DNA from: Solibacillus sp. FSL R7-0682
GTDB lineage: Bacteria; Bacillota; Bacilli; Bacillales_A; Planococcaceae
Reading direction: 5' to 3'
Assembly (NCBI RefSeq): GCF_038005985.1
Contig: NZ_JBBOUI010000001.1
Coordinates: 1,570,001-1,634,000 of the forward strand
DNA length: 64,000 bases
Shown: piece by piece, positions 8,276 through 17,908 of the stretch
Position numbering within the stretch: position 1 is the stretch's first letter
Layout: every line of letters begins with the position of its first letter
The notes under the pieces: generated by a model
The model's input: only the letters and a program-made list of their open reading frames with translations
Databases searched by the model: none
What the model was told of the DNA's origin: nothing
Position numbers and translations under genes: made by a program

Positions 8276-8887
8276 GTGCAAAAAATTTATGTAGTAGAAG
8301 ATGATGTGGTCATTTTAGAAGAATTAAAAAGACTTTTAAAAAGTAATGGCTACTTACCCGTGGATGCACCACCTTGTGACTTAGCGTTGCTAGATATCAA
8401 TTTGCCAGGAAGCAATGGTTTTGAAATTTGTCGTAAACTTCGTGAATCATCAGATGTACCAATCATCTTTTTGACGGCAAGAGATTCCACGGAGGATGAG
8501 CTAGTAGGTTTCGGGGTTGGTGCGGATGATTATATCCGTAAACCTTATAATTCATCTATACTATTAGCCCGTATTTCACGTTTATTGCTGAGAAAAGCAA
8601 CAACTCAACAAACAGTACGTGGTTTGACATTAGATATAGGAAATATGACCATTAGCTTTGAGGATAATTCGTCAGAGCTTACAAAAAATGAAACGCGTAT
8701 TTTAGCGTGCTTAATGAAGAAAGAACTTGTAACAAGGGAAGAAATTATAGAGGATTTGTGGAATAACTCACTTTATATCGATGAAAATACATTGTATGTA
8801 AATATTAACCGTCTCCGGGATAAGCTAAAGCAACTCAATGCTAATGATTTTATTAAAACGGTACGTGGTGTAGGTTATCGATTATGA
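8276..8887 (+). CDS. OmpR-family response regulator, BceR-like
   Basis: 203 residues: a receiver domain with the acidic pocket (EDD, residues 7-9), a phospho-acceptor Asp in LALLDINLPG and the conserved Lys in IRKPY, then a winged-helix DNA-binding domain (ELTKNE...VREE...TVRGVGYRL-type). The start is a GTG behind AAAGGGG. It overlaps the downstream kinase gene by four bases (ATGA). The receiver is short: between NGY and the phospho-acceptor strand only about 11 residues are present where typical BceR-type proteins have some 25, so helix 2 seems missing although the frame is continuous. Context makes it the regulator of the adjoining BceAB-like transporter. Confidence 0.88.
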   Translation: MQKIYVVEDDVVILEELKRLLKSNGYLPVDAPPCDLALLDINLPGSNGFEICRKLRESSDVPIIFLTARDSTEDELVGFGVGADDYIRKPYNSSILLARISRLLLRKATTQQTVRGLTLDIGNMTISFEDNSSELTKNETRILACLMKKELVTREEIIEDLWNNSLYIDENTLYVNINRLRDKLKQLNANDFIKTVRGVGYRL

Positions 8888-9858
8888 TCCGCGATTTTTT
8901 AAATGCTAAATTAATTTCTGTAGGATTTTTGTGGATTGGCTATTTTTTGTTGCTATTATTTTTTATGTTGATCAATGTGCCATTTGGAACGATTGTGATG
9001 ATGACAGTCGCTTTTATTGTTATCCAGCTCAGCTGGCTCGTCGTAAGCTTTTTATATGAAAAAAAGCGCTATGGAGAAGTGCAAAAGTTAAAGGAAAAGC
9101 TACAAGAGACGTATTTATTAGGTGAGATATTGCCAAAACCGAGATCGTTAATGGAGCGTAAATACTTTGAAGCGATGCTGGCTGTTTCTCAAGATGCAAT
9201 AACTCGTGTTGAACAATCAGAACGGTCCTCGAAGGAATATAAGGAATACGTGGAGCTTTGGATTCATGAAATTAAAACCCCTCTCACTGCTATGTCGTTA
9301 ATTTTAGCAAATGAGCAGGATGTACGAAAGTTAAGGAGAGAGTTAAAACGAGCGGATAATTTAACCGACAATATTTTGCATTATGCGCGCCTAGACTCCA
9401 TTGAAAAGGATAAACAGCTGAAAGCACATTCGATTAATGGCATCTTAAATGATGCAGTAAAAAATCAAATGGATTTATTAATTGCTGCAAAAATGCAAGT
9501 AGAAATCTTTGGGGAATCTTCTGTATATACGGATAGTAAGGCACTTCAATTTATCGTCAATCAGCTCTTAACAAATAGTGCAAAGTATAGTCCTGGTGCA
9601 AAAATCATAATGCATATTAAGGGGAATGTTTTAATCTATGAAGATGATGGCATTGGTATCCCAAGTCATGAATTAGAGCGTATTACAGAGCGGGGATATA
9701 CAGGGACAAATGGGCGTAAGTTAGGGACGAGTACAGGAATGGGCTTATATATTGTGGCACAACTGTGTAGAGAGTTACATATTGATTTGCAAATTAGCTC
9801 TGAATTAAAGCAATTCACACGTTTTGAGTTAATCTTTCCAAAACTAACGAAAATGTAA
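8884..9858 (+). CDS. Intramembrane-sensing histidine kinase, BceS-like
   Basis: 324 residues with two adjacent N-terminal transmembrane helices (about residues 12-34 and 37-57) joined by a loop of only a few residues. This lack of an extracellular sensor is the hallmark of BceS-type kinases, which sense through their ABC transporter. The DHp motif is WIHEIKTPL with the phospho-acceptor His. The ATP lid has N (QLLTNSAKY), DDGIGI (G1) and GMGLYIV (G2). Translationally coupled to the response regulator and followed within 75 bp by the ABC genes, so sensor, regulator and transporter form one module. Confidence 0.92.
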   Translation: MIRDFLNAKLISVGFLWIGYFLLLLFFMLINVPFGTIVMMTVAFIVIQLSWLVVSFLYEKKRYGEVQKLKEKLQETYLLGEILPKPRSLMERKYFEAMLAVSQDAITRVEQSERSSKEYKEYVELWIHEIKTPLTAMSLILANEQDVRKLRRELKRADNLTDNILHYARLDSIEKDKQLKAHSINGILNDAVKNQMDLLIAAKMQVEIFGESSVYTDSKALQFIVNQLLTNSAKYSPGAKIIMHIKGNVLIYEDDGIGIPSHELERITERGYTGTNGRKLGTSTGMGLYIVAQLCRELHIDLQISSELKQFTRFELIFPKLTKM

Positions 9859-9932
9859 GATTTCTTGCCAACACTGTTAGATAATATGTGCTCATCGAAT
9901 GGTACGATAAGGTCGAAACGGAGGGAGTTTCG

Positions 9933-10697
9933 ATGAAAAAGAGATTACAAATTGAACAAGTAACCAAATATTATGGTGCAGAGGCTATTGTAACCAAAGC
10001 ACTTGATGGCATTTCCTTTGAAGTTGCAGATGGAGATTTTGTAGCAATTATGGGTGCTTCAGGCTCTGGAAAAAGTACACTATTAAATTGTATTGCAACG
10101 ATAGATCGAGTTAGTGCAGGGGAAATTTTATTAAATGGGGAGCAAATTTCTCATAAGAAGGAAAAGGAGTTGGCGGATTATCGCCGCGATAAGCTCGGTT
10201 TTATTTTCCAAGATTATAATTTGCTCGATACATTAACCGTCGAAGAAAATATTACCTTACCACTAAATTTACAAGGTGTCCCGCTTAAAGAAACAGAACA
10301 ACGCTTAACAGACATTGCAAAAAAGCTAGGGATAGAGGAACAACTAAACAAGTTCCCGATGACGCTTTCAGGTGGGCAACGTCAGCGTGTCGCCTGTGCA
10401 AGAGCACTTATTACAGAGCCAAGCATTGTATTAGCAGATGAACCTACTGGCGCATTAGATTCAGCCAATTCAAAAAAGCTAATGGAGACGCTATTATTCA
10501 TGAATGAACGGATGCACGCCACGATTTTAATGGTAACGCATGATGCACTCGTTGGTAGCTTCGCAAAGCGGGTCTTATTTTTAAAAGATGGAAAAATTTG
10601 GAATGAATTGTATCGAGGGGATCGAAGTCAACGGACGATGCATGAAGAAATTTTAGCAACGATGGCATTGCTCGGAGGTGAAGGGCATGTATCGTAA
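9933..10697 (+). CDS. ABC transporter ATP-binding protein, BceA-like
   Basis: 254 residues, MacB/LolD-type ATPase. Walker A GASGSGKST, Q-loop FQDYNLLDT, signature LSGGQRQR, Walker B VLADEPTGALD and H-loop VTHD are all intact. It would drive the BceB-like permease in an antimicrobial-peptide sensing and resistance complex. The start is the ATG at 9933 behind CGGAGGGAG; an upstream in-frame start at 9888 has no such site. It overlaps the permease start by 11 bp. Confidence 0.94.
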   Translation: MKKRLQIEQVTKYYGAEAIVTKALDGISFEVADGDFVAIMGASGSGKSTLLNCIATIDRVSAGEILLNGEQISHKKEKELADYRRDKLGFIFQDYNLLDTLTVEENITLPLNLQGVPLKETEQRLTDIAKKLGIEEQLNKFPMTLSGGQRQRVACARALITEPSIVLADEPTGALDSANSKKLMETLLFMNERMHATILMVTHDALVGSFAKRVLFLKDGKIWNELYRGDRSQRTMHEEILATMALLGGEGHVS

Positions 10698-12642
10698 GCT
10701 TGCCTTTCGCAATGTACGAAGACAAATTGGCAACTATCTTATTTATTTTATGACGGTTGCCTTAACAATTTCTCTAATTTTTGCAATGAATAACTTAATA
10801 TTTAATGAACAATTACAAACTCAAGCTCAATCGATTGGGGAGCTGGCGTTAGGATTAGTTTTTTTATCGCTATTTATTTGCATCATTGTGGCCTTTGTAC
10901 TCGGTTATGCGAATGCCTTTATGTTACGTCTGCGGAAAAGAGAATTTGGCACTTATTTAACGGTCGGAATGAAGCGTCAGCATATTGTGAAGTTATTTTT
11001 ATTTGAAAATAGCTTACTAGGTATTTTTGCCATGCTCGTTGGATTTTTTGTAGGGTCATTGTTTTATCAGGGGCTCATGCTCTTAATGACTCAACTTTTA
11101 GATATTCCATTTGAGTTCTCGATGTTTTCATTAAATGGTGTTCTATTAACGGTTGGGATGGTATGTGGCATATTTTTATTCTCTTCTGTAACATCAAGTT
11201 TTTATTTAAATCGTGTAACCATTTACGAACTCATTCATGGGGAAAAGAAAGTAGAGCAGGGCGTTAAGCATCCTTATATCGCGATGGTGACGACTGGCAT
11301 ATCTTTCGTCGCAATTATTACATCATTTATCCTTTTTTCTCAGGAGTTAGAGCAGCTCTTTTTAAAAGTAGATTCAAATCCAGTAATGCTCGTTTGGATG
11401 TTGGTTTTATTAGCTGTGTCATTAGTTACATTTCATATTGGACTAGCAAAAAGCGCAATGTTTATTTTGTTAAGCTATAAACGGTTTGCCCAACGTGGAA
11501 CAAATCAATTTTTATTGCGCCAATTAAGTGCGATGTTAAGCGCAAATGCCATTCTACTTGGTGTCTTGTCATTTTTAATCGTATTTGCCATGATTGCCTC
11601 AAATTTTAGCTTCTTATATAAAGCAATTGAAGAAGCAAGTTTGGATAAGCAATTTCCGTTTGATATTGTAGCGAATATTGATGTTGAGCAAGAGGGAAGT
11701 ATTCCAATGGAACAAGCAAAGGAAACGATTGAATCTTATGTGCCCATTGATTGGTGGAAAACGTATAACGGCTATACGACAAATGAGCAAACCTTTCACA
11801 AGTATACGATTTGGCATGGAGAGAAGTATGCAGATGTCGATACGTACATGAAGGAGTCCGATGTAAATGAGCTTTTACGTGCATTAGGTAAGGAGCCACT
11901 AAATCTTCGAAATCAGTTTGCGATTTTTTCTGATATGCCAGGCATTCAAGGGGCAAACTTTTCAAATGCTTCATTTGAGCATAATGGCAAAACATATACT
12001 TTGGGTCAAGTGATTGAATCAATGCCAATGTTTTTATGGAGTTACTTTGTTATTGTTGTGCCGGATGAAGTTGTGGAAGGGATGGAAGTAAGTCAAATGG
12101 CGGTTGCCATTGATTTAAAAGAACAGCCATTTGATACGAAAAAACTACAAGAAGCGTTAAGTTACACATATAAAATTGAAGAAAGCAATTATTTTGTGCA
12201 AAATAGTGATTTCGCAATTAAAGAGCAACGTCGATTAGAAGCAGCTGCATTTTCTGCGATCTTTATTGTAGGAGCATTATATGTAGCGGTCGTCTTTATT
12301 TTACTAGCGATGGCGATTTTAGCGCTAAAAATATTGTCAAATGTGCGTGATGATGAGAAAAAGTATATGTTGTTAAATCGATTAGGGGTTAATAGTGCTT
12401 TACAACGAGCAACTTTAGGTAAACAAATTTTTGTGTTCTTTACGTTCCCGATCATTGTGCCAATTTGTCTAGCGTTCCCGATCGCATCCATTGTTGATCA
12501 ATTTATACACCTTGTCGGATTTAGCGCGGTACTAAATATGAATGTTGTATCTTTTGCAATAGTAGTTGTCATTGTGATGGTGTACTTCCTTTATTTTGCC
12601 GTAACGTTTGCACTTACAAAAAAATATGTTGTTCATGAATAG
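10687..12642 (+). CDS. FtsX-family ABC transporter permease, BceB-like
   Basis: 651 residues with the BceB layout: one N-terminal helix (about residues 17-38), a first membrane bundle to about residue 320, a large extracytoplasmic domain (about 330-525), and a C-terminal FtsX-like bundle (about 530-650). The large loop between helices 7 and 8 is the expected peptide-binding domain. By family knowledge it protects lipid II-cycle targets and signals through the BceS-like kinase. The start is the ATG at 10687, six bases after GGAGGTG; a GTG at 10678 is part of that site. The resistance spectrum cannot be predicted. Confidence 0.92.
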   Translation: MYRKLAFRNVRRQIGNYLIYFMTVALTISLIFAMNNLIFNEQLQTQAQSIGELALGLVFLSLFICIIVAFVLGYANAFMLRLRKREFGTYLTVGMKRQHIVKLFLFENSLLGIFAMLVGFFVGSLFYQGLMLLMTQLLDIPFEFSMFSLNGVLLTVGMVCGIFLFSSVTSSFYLNRVTIYELIHGEKKVEQGVKHPYIAMVTTGISFVAIITSFILFSQELEQLFLKVDSNPVMLVWMLVLLAVSLVTFHIGLAKSAMFILLSYKRFAQRGTNQFLLRQLSAMLSANAILLGVLSFLIVFAMIASNFSFLYKAIEEASLDKQFPFDIVANIDVEQEGSIPMEQAKETIESYVPIDWWKTYNGYTTNEQTFHKYTIWHGEKYADVDTYMKESDVNELLRALGKEPLNLRNQFAIFSDMPGIQGANFSNASFEHNGKTYTLGQVIESMPMFLWSYFVIVVPDEVVEGMEVSQMAVAIDLKEQPFDTKKLQEALSYTYKIEESNYFVQNSDFAIKEQRRLEAAAFSAIFIVGALYVAVVFILLAMAILALKILSNVRDDEKKYMLLNRLGVNSALQRATLGKQIFVFFTFPIIVPICLAFPIASIVDQFIHLVGFSAVLNMNVVSFAIVVVIVMVYFLYFAVTFALTKKYVVHE

Positions 12643-12644
12643 AC

Positions 12645-12689
12645 GAAGCCCTTTTTATTAGTAAAAGCTAATAAAGAGGGTTTCTTTTT
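12645..12689 (+). terminator. Terminator of the Bce-like operon
   Basis: 17-bp stem with two G-U pairs (12645-12661 and 12668-12684), starting directly after the permease stop codon and ending in TTTCTTTTT. Confidence 0.85.
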
Positions 12690-12930
12690 GTAAATAAAAC
12701 AGCGCTTTGTAAAGGGGATGTAAATGATTTTTTCAGAAAGTTCACAAGAAAAGAGGTTAATTACTTTATTTGTACATCCATTTCTAGCGTTGTTTAAAGA
12801 AATGCACATAATTTAGACAAATTTAACGGCAAAAATATTGAAATACTCATATTAAATAATATGAAATTTACTTTTATTAGGTGATATTTTACAAAAAACT
12901 TGACAGAAAACAAAATTGTCAGATTATATT
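12690..12930. other. Gap before pstS with a palindrome and a promoter candidate
   Basis: No credible gene; a 63-codon frame starting at 12881 lacks a ribosome-binding site. TCATATTA-AA-TAATATGA (12847-12864) is a perfect 18-bp palindrome. TTGACA (12900-12905) with TTATAT (12924-12929, 18-bp spacer) is a candidate housekeeping promoter toward pstS. Confidence 0.45.
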
Positions 12931-12937
12931 TAAAGTT

Positions 12938-12994
12938 TTTACAAATCTCTCACCCCTTCCAACCACAATTTACAGAAGGTTTACATGTTTCACA
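12938..12994 (+). promoter_or_regulatory. Pho-box-like TTTACA repeats upstream of pstS
   Basis: TTTACA occurs at 12938-12943, 12969-12974 and 12980-12985, with TTCACA at 12989-12994. The middle pair is exactly 11 bp apart, the spacing of PhoP-binding direct repeats (TT(A/C/T)ACA-N5) in Bacillus. A TATTAT near 12997 could serve as a PhoP-dependent -10. Position before pstS supports a phosphate-starvation promoter. The phoPR genes are not in the window. Confidence 0.55.
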
Positions 12995-13065
12995 CATATT
13001 ATTAATTTTTTAAAGGTATTGTTAAGGCAGATAGAAAAGAGAACAGGTTATTGGAGGATTAAAGG

Positions 13066-13896
13066 ATGTTGAAAAAAACATTTTACTTCATAGGTTTCAC
13101 AATAGTAATGGCAGTACTAGCAGCATGTGGGGGAGAAGGAGAAAGTTCATCTAACTCAGGTGGTGGCTCACTTGTTACAATTTCAGGTTCGACTTCAGTT
13201 GGACCTTTAGCGGAAAAATTAGCAATAAAATATGAAGAAACAGCGGATGTCAAAATTGAGGTCAATCAAATTGGTTCTTCAGCTGGGATTACAAACGCGA
13301 TAAACGGTGTCTCTCAAATCGGGATGTCGTCTCGAGACTTAAAGCAAGAAGAAGTTGACTCAGGTATTGAGCAACTTGTCATCGCATACGACGGAATTGT
13401 TGTTGTTACACATCCATCCAATCCGGTAAAAGATTTAACGATGGAGCAAGTAAAACAAATTTTTACAGGTGAAATTACAAACTGGCAAGAGGTCGGCGGT
13501 AAAGATATGGAGATTGTCGTTGTTTCCCGCGAAGATGGTTCAGGCTCACGCGATGCCTTCCAGGAAATTGTTGGGTATGAATCAGGACAACTTATCCGAA
13601 ATGCAATTGTCGCAAGTGGAAATGGAAATATTAAAACGACAGTTGCAACAAACAAACATGCAATTGGATTTATTTCATTTGAATATATTGATGCTTCTGT
13701 TTCTGCTTTGAATATTAACGGTGTGGAAGCATTAGCGGAAAACGTATTAGACGGAAAGTATGAATTATCACGTCCATTCTTATTTGTTTATAAAGAAGGT
13801 GTGCCACAGGCGGCAACGCAGTTTATGGACTTTATTTTAAGCCCAGATGGCCAAAAAATCGTGGAATCTGCAGGCGCGATTCCATTAACGAAATAA
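13066..13896 (+). CDS. pstS: Phosphate ABC transporter substrate-binding lipoprotein PstS
   Basis: 276 residues. Signal peptide with lipobox VLAAC (Cys about residue 21), a Gly/Ser-rich linker, then a periplasmic-binding-protein fold. Phosphate-binding loops are visible: SGSTSVGP near the N-terminus, GSSAGI, SSRDL and SREDGSGSRDAF. It captures phosphate outside the membrane and delivers it to PstCA. ATG start with GGAGG eight bases upstream. First gene of pstSCAB-phoU, behind Pho-box-like repeats. Confidence 0.96.
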   Translation: MLKKTFYFIGFTIVMAVLAACGGEGESSSNSGGGSLVTISGSTSVGPLAEKLAIKYEETADVKIEVNQIGSSAGITNAINGVSQIGMSSRDLKQEEVDSGIEQLVIAYDGIVVVTHPSNPVKDLTMEQVKQIFTGEITNWQEVGGKDMEIVVVSREDGSGSRDAFQEIVGYESGQLIRNAIVASGNGNIKTTVATNKHAIGFISFEYIDASVSALNINGVEALAENVLDGKYELSRPFLFVYKEGVPQAATQFMDFILSPDGQKIVESAGAIPLTK

Positions 13897-13917
13897 CGAA
13901 TGCTGGAGGATAAATTT

Positions 13918-14829
13918 GTGACGACACAAAAAATAAACGAACTAGAACAGCAAATTAGTAAAGGCAACAAGCGAAAATATTTTTTAGAAGGTCTTTCATC
14001 GAAAATATTTTTAGGATGTGCCCTCTTATCAGTTGTCAGTTTAATGCTTATTGTTGGATTTGTATTTTATAAAGGCGCGAATCCTTTCGTAACAGGAGAT
14101 TATAGCTTTTTAAGCTTTATCTTCGGAAGTGAATGGGTGCCATCAGAAGATAAGTTCGGAATATTTCCAATGATTGTCGCATCGATTTATGCGACGATTG
14201 GAGCCCTAATCATTGGTGTACCGGTTGGTTTATTTACAGCAATATTTTTAGCTGAAATCGCACCGAAGCCAATTGCTAAAATTGTATCACCAGCAATTCA
14301 ATTATTAGCTGGTATCCCATCAGTACTATACGGGGTGTTTGGATTAGCAATTATCGTGCCATTTTTACAAAATAATTTAGGACTTGCACGAGGACAAAGC
14401 TTAATCGCAGTTATTTTAGTACTGGCAATCATGATGTTACCAACCATTGTAACAGTAGCCGAAACAGCAATTCGTGCAGTGCCAAAAACGTATCGTGAAG
14501 GCTCACTTGCTCTTGGTGTTTCGCAAATTGGGACAATCTTTAAAGTCGTTGTTCCAGCAGCAAAATCAGGGATTATGGCGGCAATAGTTTTAGGTCTAGG
14601 CCGAGCTCTTGGTGAGACAATGGCAGTAATATTAGTAGCAGGTAACTCTTTAATTATCCCAACGAGCTTAACAGATAGTGTCCGTCCACTAACGACGAAT
14701 ATTGCACTTGAGATGGGTTATGCAGCAGGTACACACCAAGAAATGCTCTTTGCAACAGGGATTGTGTTATTCTCATTCATTTTAATTTTAAACTTCGTAT
14801 TAGCTCGAATTACGGCGAAAGGGGCGTAA
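13918..14829 (+). CDS. pstC: Phosphate ABC transporter permease PstC
   Basis: 303 residues, six predicted membrane helices. The cytoplasmic EAA-type loop that contacts PstB reads [16 protein letters not shown]. The N-terminal hydrophilic segment precedes a first helix, as usual for PstC. The start is the GTG at 13918, seven bases after GGAGG; an ATG at 13900 precedes that site and is rejected. Pairs with PstA, whose gene begins four bases after the stop. Confidence 0.95.
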   Translation: MTTQKINELEQQISKGNKRKYFLEGLSSKIFLGCALLSVVSLMLIVGFVFYKGANPFVTGDYSFLSFIFGSEWVPSEDKFGIFPMIVASIYATIGALIIGVPVGLFTAIFLAEIAPKPIAKIVSPAIQLLAGIPSVLYGVFGLAIIVPFLQNNLGLARGQSLIAVILVLAIMMLPTIVTVAETAIRAVPKTYREGSLALGVSQIGTIFKVVVPAAKSGIMAAIVLGLGRALGETMAVILVAGNSLIIPTSLTDSVRPLTTNIALEMGYAAGTHQEMLFATGIVLFSFILILNFVLARITAKGA

Positions 14830-14833
14830 AATC

Positions 14834-15655
14834 ATGCGACAAACAAAAGATCATATTCTACGCGGGTTACTATGGGGCGCGGCGTTGTTATCCGTAACCG
14901 TTCTAGTCGTAATTGTTGGCTATTTGTTTTATAAAGGAATTTCTTATATTAGCTTTGATTTCATCTTTGGAGACTATTCACCATCAGGTGGTGGAGGAAT
15001 TTTCCCGATGATCGTCACAACAATCTATACGATCTTAATTTCGCTAGCCATTGCGACGCCAATAGGTATTTTAGCAGCGGTATATTTACAGGAGTATGCA
15101 AAGCAAGGGCGTCTAGTGAAAATGATTCGCTATGCGACAGAATCTTTAACAGGGATTCCATCAATCATTTATGGTTTATTCGGTGCAGTATTCTTTGTAG
15201 CCATTTTAAAGCTTGGAATGTCTATTATCGCAGCGTCTTTAACATTAACAATTATCGTGTTACCAGTCATTATCCGAACAACGGAAGAAGCATTAAAAAC
15301 TGTACCACCATCGTATCGTGAAGGATCATTAGCCCTTGGAACAACAAAATTACAAACATTATATAAAGTCATTTTACCAAGTGCAATGCCAGGGATTTTA
15401 TCGGGAATTATTTTATCGATTGGCCGAATCGTCGGGGAATCAGCAGCAATCTTTTTAACGGCAGGTACAGTAGCTGCGATGCCAAGTAGTATTTTCTCAT
15501 CAGCTCGTACGTTAACCGTACACTCTTATTTAGTAACTCAAGAAGCGGGTGATATCGGGTTAGCGGCAGCGATTGGTATTGTTTTAATCGTTATCATTTT
15601 AGCGCTTAACTTATCCGCAACCTATATTTCGAAAAAGTTCAATAAAGCAGATTAA
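14834..15655 (+). CDS. pstA: Phosphate ABC transporter permease PstA
   Basis: 273 residues, six predicted membrane helices. The EAA-type loop [16 protein letters not shown] closely mirrors that of PstC, as expected for the heterodimeric channel. [15 protein letters not shown] and GESAAIF motifs are typical for the family. Tightly packed between pstC and pstB in one transcription unit. Confidence 0.95.
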   Translation: MRQTKDHILRGLLWGAALLSVTVLVVIVGYLFYKGISYISFDFIFGDYSPSGGGGIFPMIVTTIYTILISLAIATPIGILAAVYLQEYAKQGRLVKMIRYATESLTGIPSIIYGLFGAVFFVAILKLGMSIIAASLTLTIIVLPVIIRTTEEALKTVPPSYREGSLALGTTKLQTLYKVILPSAMPGILSGIILSIGRIVGESAAIFLTAGTVAAMPSSIFSSARTLTVHSYLVTQEAGDIGLAAAIGIVLIVIILALNLSATYISKKFNKAD

Positions 15656-15672
15656 AAGGAGCCTACTATACT

Positions 15673-16485
15673 ATGACTATTATGGTATCTGAATCAACAA
15701 TTTTGAATACGTCTACGACTGCCACGGCTGAACAACAAACAAAAATTAACGTCAATGACTTAAACTTATATTATGGTGAAAAGCAAGCGTTGTTTAATGT
15801 AAATTTAGACATTAAAGAAAAAGAAGTAACAGCTTTAATCGGACCGTCGGGCTGTGGGAAATCAACGTTTTTACGTACGTTAAATCGTATGAATGATTTA
15901 ATTGATGGTGTACGCGTTATCGGAAATATTCATATTGATGGGGAAAATATATATGAATCAAACGATGTCATTAAGCTTCGCACAAAAGTTGGGATGGTAT
16001 TCCAAAAGTCGAATCTATTCCCAATGAGCATTTATGATAATGTTGCGTATGGACCGCGTATGCAAGGCATAAAAAATAAAAAAGCATTAGATGCGATTGT
16101 CGAGGAATCACTACGTGGTGCAGCGATTTGGGATGAAGTAAAAGACCGTTTAAAATCATCTGCATTAGGGCTTTCAGGTGGTCAGCAGCAACGTATCTGT
16201 ATTGCCCGTGCAATTGCAATGAAACCAGATGTTATTTTAATGGATGAGCCAACTTCTGCCCTTGACCCAATTTCTACGTTAAAGGTAGAAGAATTAATTA
16301 CTCAAATGAAAAAGGATTATACAATTGTTATTGTAACGCACAACATGCAACAAGCAGCACGTATTAGTGATAAGACAGCATTCTTCTTAAACGGGGAAGT
16401 GGTGGAATTTGACGATACGAATGTGATTTTCTCAACACCTAAAGATCAGCGTACAGAAGACTATGTAACAGGACGATTCGGTTAA
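15673..16485 (+). CDS. pstB: Phosphate ABC transporter ATP-binding protein PstB
   Basis: 270 residues, intact ATPase: Walker [11 protein letters not shown]-loop [11 protein letters not shown], signature LSGGQQQR, Walker [14 protein letters not shown]-loop [23 protein letters not shown] after the P-loop is characteristic of PstB. An N-terminal extension of about 25 Thr/Ala-rich residues precedes [11 protein letters not shown]. The start ATG at 15673 follows AAAAGGAG by 11 bases; an ATG three codons later is possible. Powers PstCA. Confidence 0.96.
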   Translation: MTIMVSESTILNTSTTATAEQQTKINVNDLNLYYGEKQALFNVNLDIKEKEVTALIGPSGCGKSTFLRTLNRMNDLIDGVRVIGNIHIDGENIYESNDVIKLRTKVGMVFQKSNLFPMSIYDNVAYGPRMQGIKNKKALDAIVEESLRGAAIWDEVKDRLKSSALGLSGGQQQRICIARAIAMKPDVILMDEPTSALDPISTLKVEELITQMKKDYTIVIVTHNMQQAARISDKTAFFLNGEVVEFDDTNVIFSTPKDQRTEDYVTGRFG

Positions 16486-16498
16486 GGAGGAAGGCTTT

Positions 16499-17152
16499 AT
16501 GATTCGCGAAAATTTTGAAAAAAACATGCTTGAATTACAAAATAAAATGGTTGAAATGGTTGATTCTACTGTTATTGCAATGGAGCAAGCCTTTACAGCA
16601 CTTGAACAGCAAGACATGGCATTAGCGCTTAAAGTGATTGAAGAAGATGCTTACATCGATACATTAGAAAATGAGATTAATCAAATGGCAATATGGCTTA
16701 TGGCAAAAGAACAGCCAGTTGCCCGAGATTTACGACGTATTATTAGTATGATAAAAATGTCTTCAGATATTGAACGAATTGCGGATTTTGCAGTAAATAC
16801 AGCAAAAGCAACAATTAAAATTAGTAAGACAGATTCAATTTTGGCGAATACCTCTTTAATCGAAATGAAGGACATTTCAATGGACATGTTGAAAAAGTCG
16901 ATGAAGGCATTTATTGAAGAAGATATTGCATTAGCCAAGGCAGTTGGCGAATTAGATGATGAGGTCGACAAAAAAAATCATCAAAATTATGCTGTGTTAA
17001 CGGAGTATTTAGCAGAAAATCCTTCGCAAACAGAGCAGGTTGTACAATTGTTATTTATTAATCGCTTTGTTGAACGAACAGCTGACCATATAACAAATAT
17101 GGCTGAATCTACAGCTTACTTTATTAAAGGTCAATTATTTGATTTGAATTAA
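16499..17152 (+). CDS. phoU: Phosphate signalling/transport regulator PhoU
   Basis: 217 residues, all-helical, two PhoU repeats. The E/DxxxD metal-binding patterns are visible in VIEEDAYIDTLENEI and GELDDEVDKKNHQ; the first repeat ends with ARDLRRIISMIKMSSDIERI and the second with RFVERTADHITNMAE. PhoU restrains the Pst transporter and phosphate signalling. 13 bp behind pstB with GGAGG; last canonical gene of the pst operon. Confidence 0.95.
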   Translation: MIRENFEKNMLELQNKMVEMVDSTVIAMEQAFTALEQQDMALALKVIEEDAYIDTLENEINQMAIWLMAKEQPVARDLRRIISMIKMSSDIERIADFAVNTAKATIKISKTDSILANTSLIEMKDISMDMLKKSMKAFIEEDIALAKAVGELDDEVDKKNHQNYAVLTEYLAENPSQTEQVVQLLFINRFVERTADHITNMAESTAYFIKGQLFDLN

Positions 17153-17183
17153 ACAAAATCATACACTAAGCGAGGTCTCATTT

Positions 17184-17885
17184 ATGACGAAAAAAATATT
17201 AGTCGTTGAAGATGAGCAGCACTTAACAAGCCTTTTACGGTTGTATTTAACAAAGGATGGTTATGAGGTCTATTGCGTGTCGAGCGGTAAGGAAGTAATG
17301 GATGCCATTCGTCTGTACGAACCAGATGCCATGCTGCTCGATTGGATGTTGCCTGATGTAGAAGGAATAGAAATTTGTCGACAGGTACGCTATCAGTATG
17401 ATTTTCCTATTATTATGATTAGCGCTCGTACCGATGAACTTGATATCGTATTAGCCCTTGAAATAGGGGCGACCGAGTATATAAGAAAGCCATTTGGATT
17501 TAGAGAGCTATTAACACGTTTACGAATTCATTTAAAACGCTATGAAAAAGAAATACAACAGTCCACACGTGTTTCTGAATACTTAATAGGTCCATTTAGA
17601 GTAGATTTAGTAACGTTTAAAGTGTATAAAGAAAATGTTGAGATTCCTCTTACGAAGCGTGAATTTAAGTTATTACTTCATTTACTTGAGCAGCCTGGTA
17701 ATATAAGATCCCGTGAGGAAATCATCGATGAACTAGAGTTCACAAAAGGTGATCGCCGGACGGTTGATGTACATATTCGCAGGCTACGAGAAAAAATTGA
17801 GGAACAGCCAAGTTCACCTAAATGGATCAAAACAAAAAGCGGCATGGGCTATTACTTTGATGATAAAGTGAAGGTACAGTCATAA
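17184..17885 (+). CDS. Orphan OmpR/PhoB-family response regulator
   Basis: 233 residues: receiver domain (acidic pair ED, phospho-acceptor Asp in MLLDWMLPDVEG, Lys in YIRKPF) and winged helix with LTKREFKLLLHLLEQPG and RTVDVHIRRLREKIE. It lies 31 bp behind phoU with its own AGCGAGG site and ends at a terminator; no histidine kinase gene is adjacent. Position suggests a link to phosphate physiology, but the local sequence GATEYIRKPF is not the common GADDY version and PhoP identity cannot be claimed. Confidence 0.88.
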   Translation: MTKKILVVEDEQHLTSLLRLYLTKDGYEVYCVSSGKEVMDAIRLYEPDAMLLDWMLPDVEGIEICRQVRYQYDFPIIMISARTDELDIVLALEIGATEYIRKPFGFRELLTRLRIHLKRYEKEIQQSTRVSEYLIGPFRVDLVTFKVYKENVEIPLTKREFKLLLHLLEQPGNIRSREEIIDELEFTKGDRRTVDVHIRRLREKIEEQPSSPKWIKTKSGMGYYFDDKVKVQS

Positions 17886-17908
17886 TCTTAAATAGTGAAA
17901 TAATACAT

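Noticed and set aside
8276-8887. Frameshift in the short BceR-like receiver
   Set aside because: The frame is open and all catalytic residues are in one frame; the shortening is a clean in-frame loss.
11606-12028. 140-codon antisense frame in the BceB-like gene
   Set aside because: Antisense to a well-supported permease, rich in His/Leu/Tyr as expected from reverse reading.
12881-13072. 63-codon frame upstream of pstS
   Set aside because: Covers the promoter and Pho-box region, has no ribosome-binding site, and ends at the pstS start.
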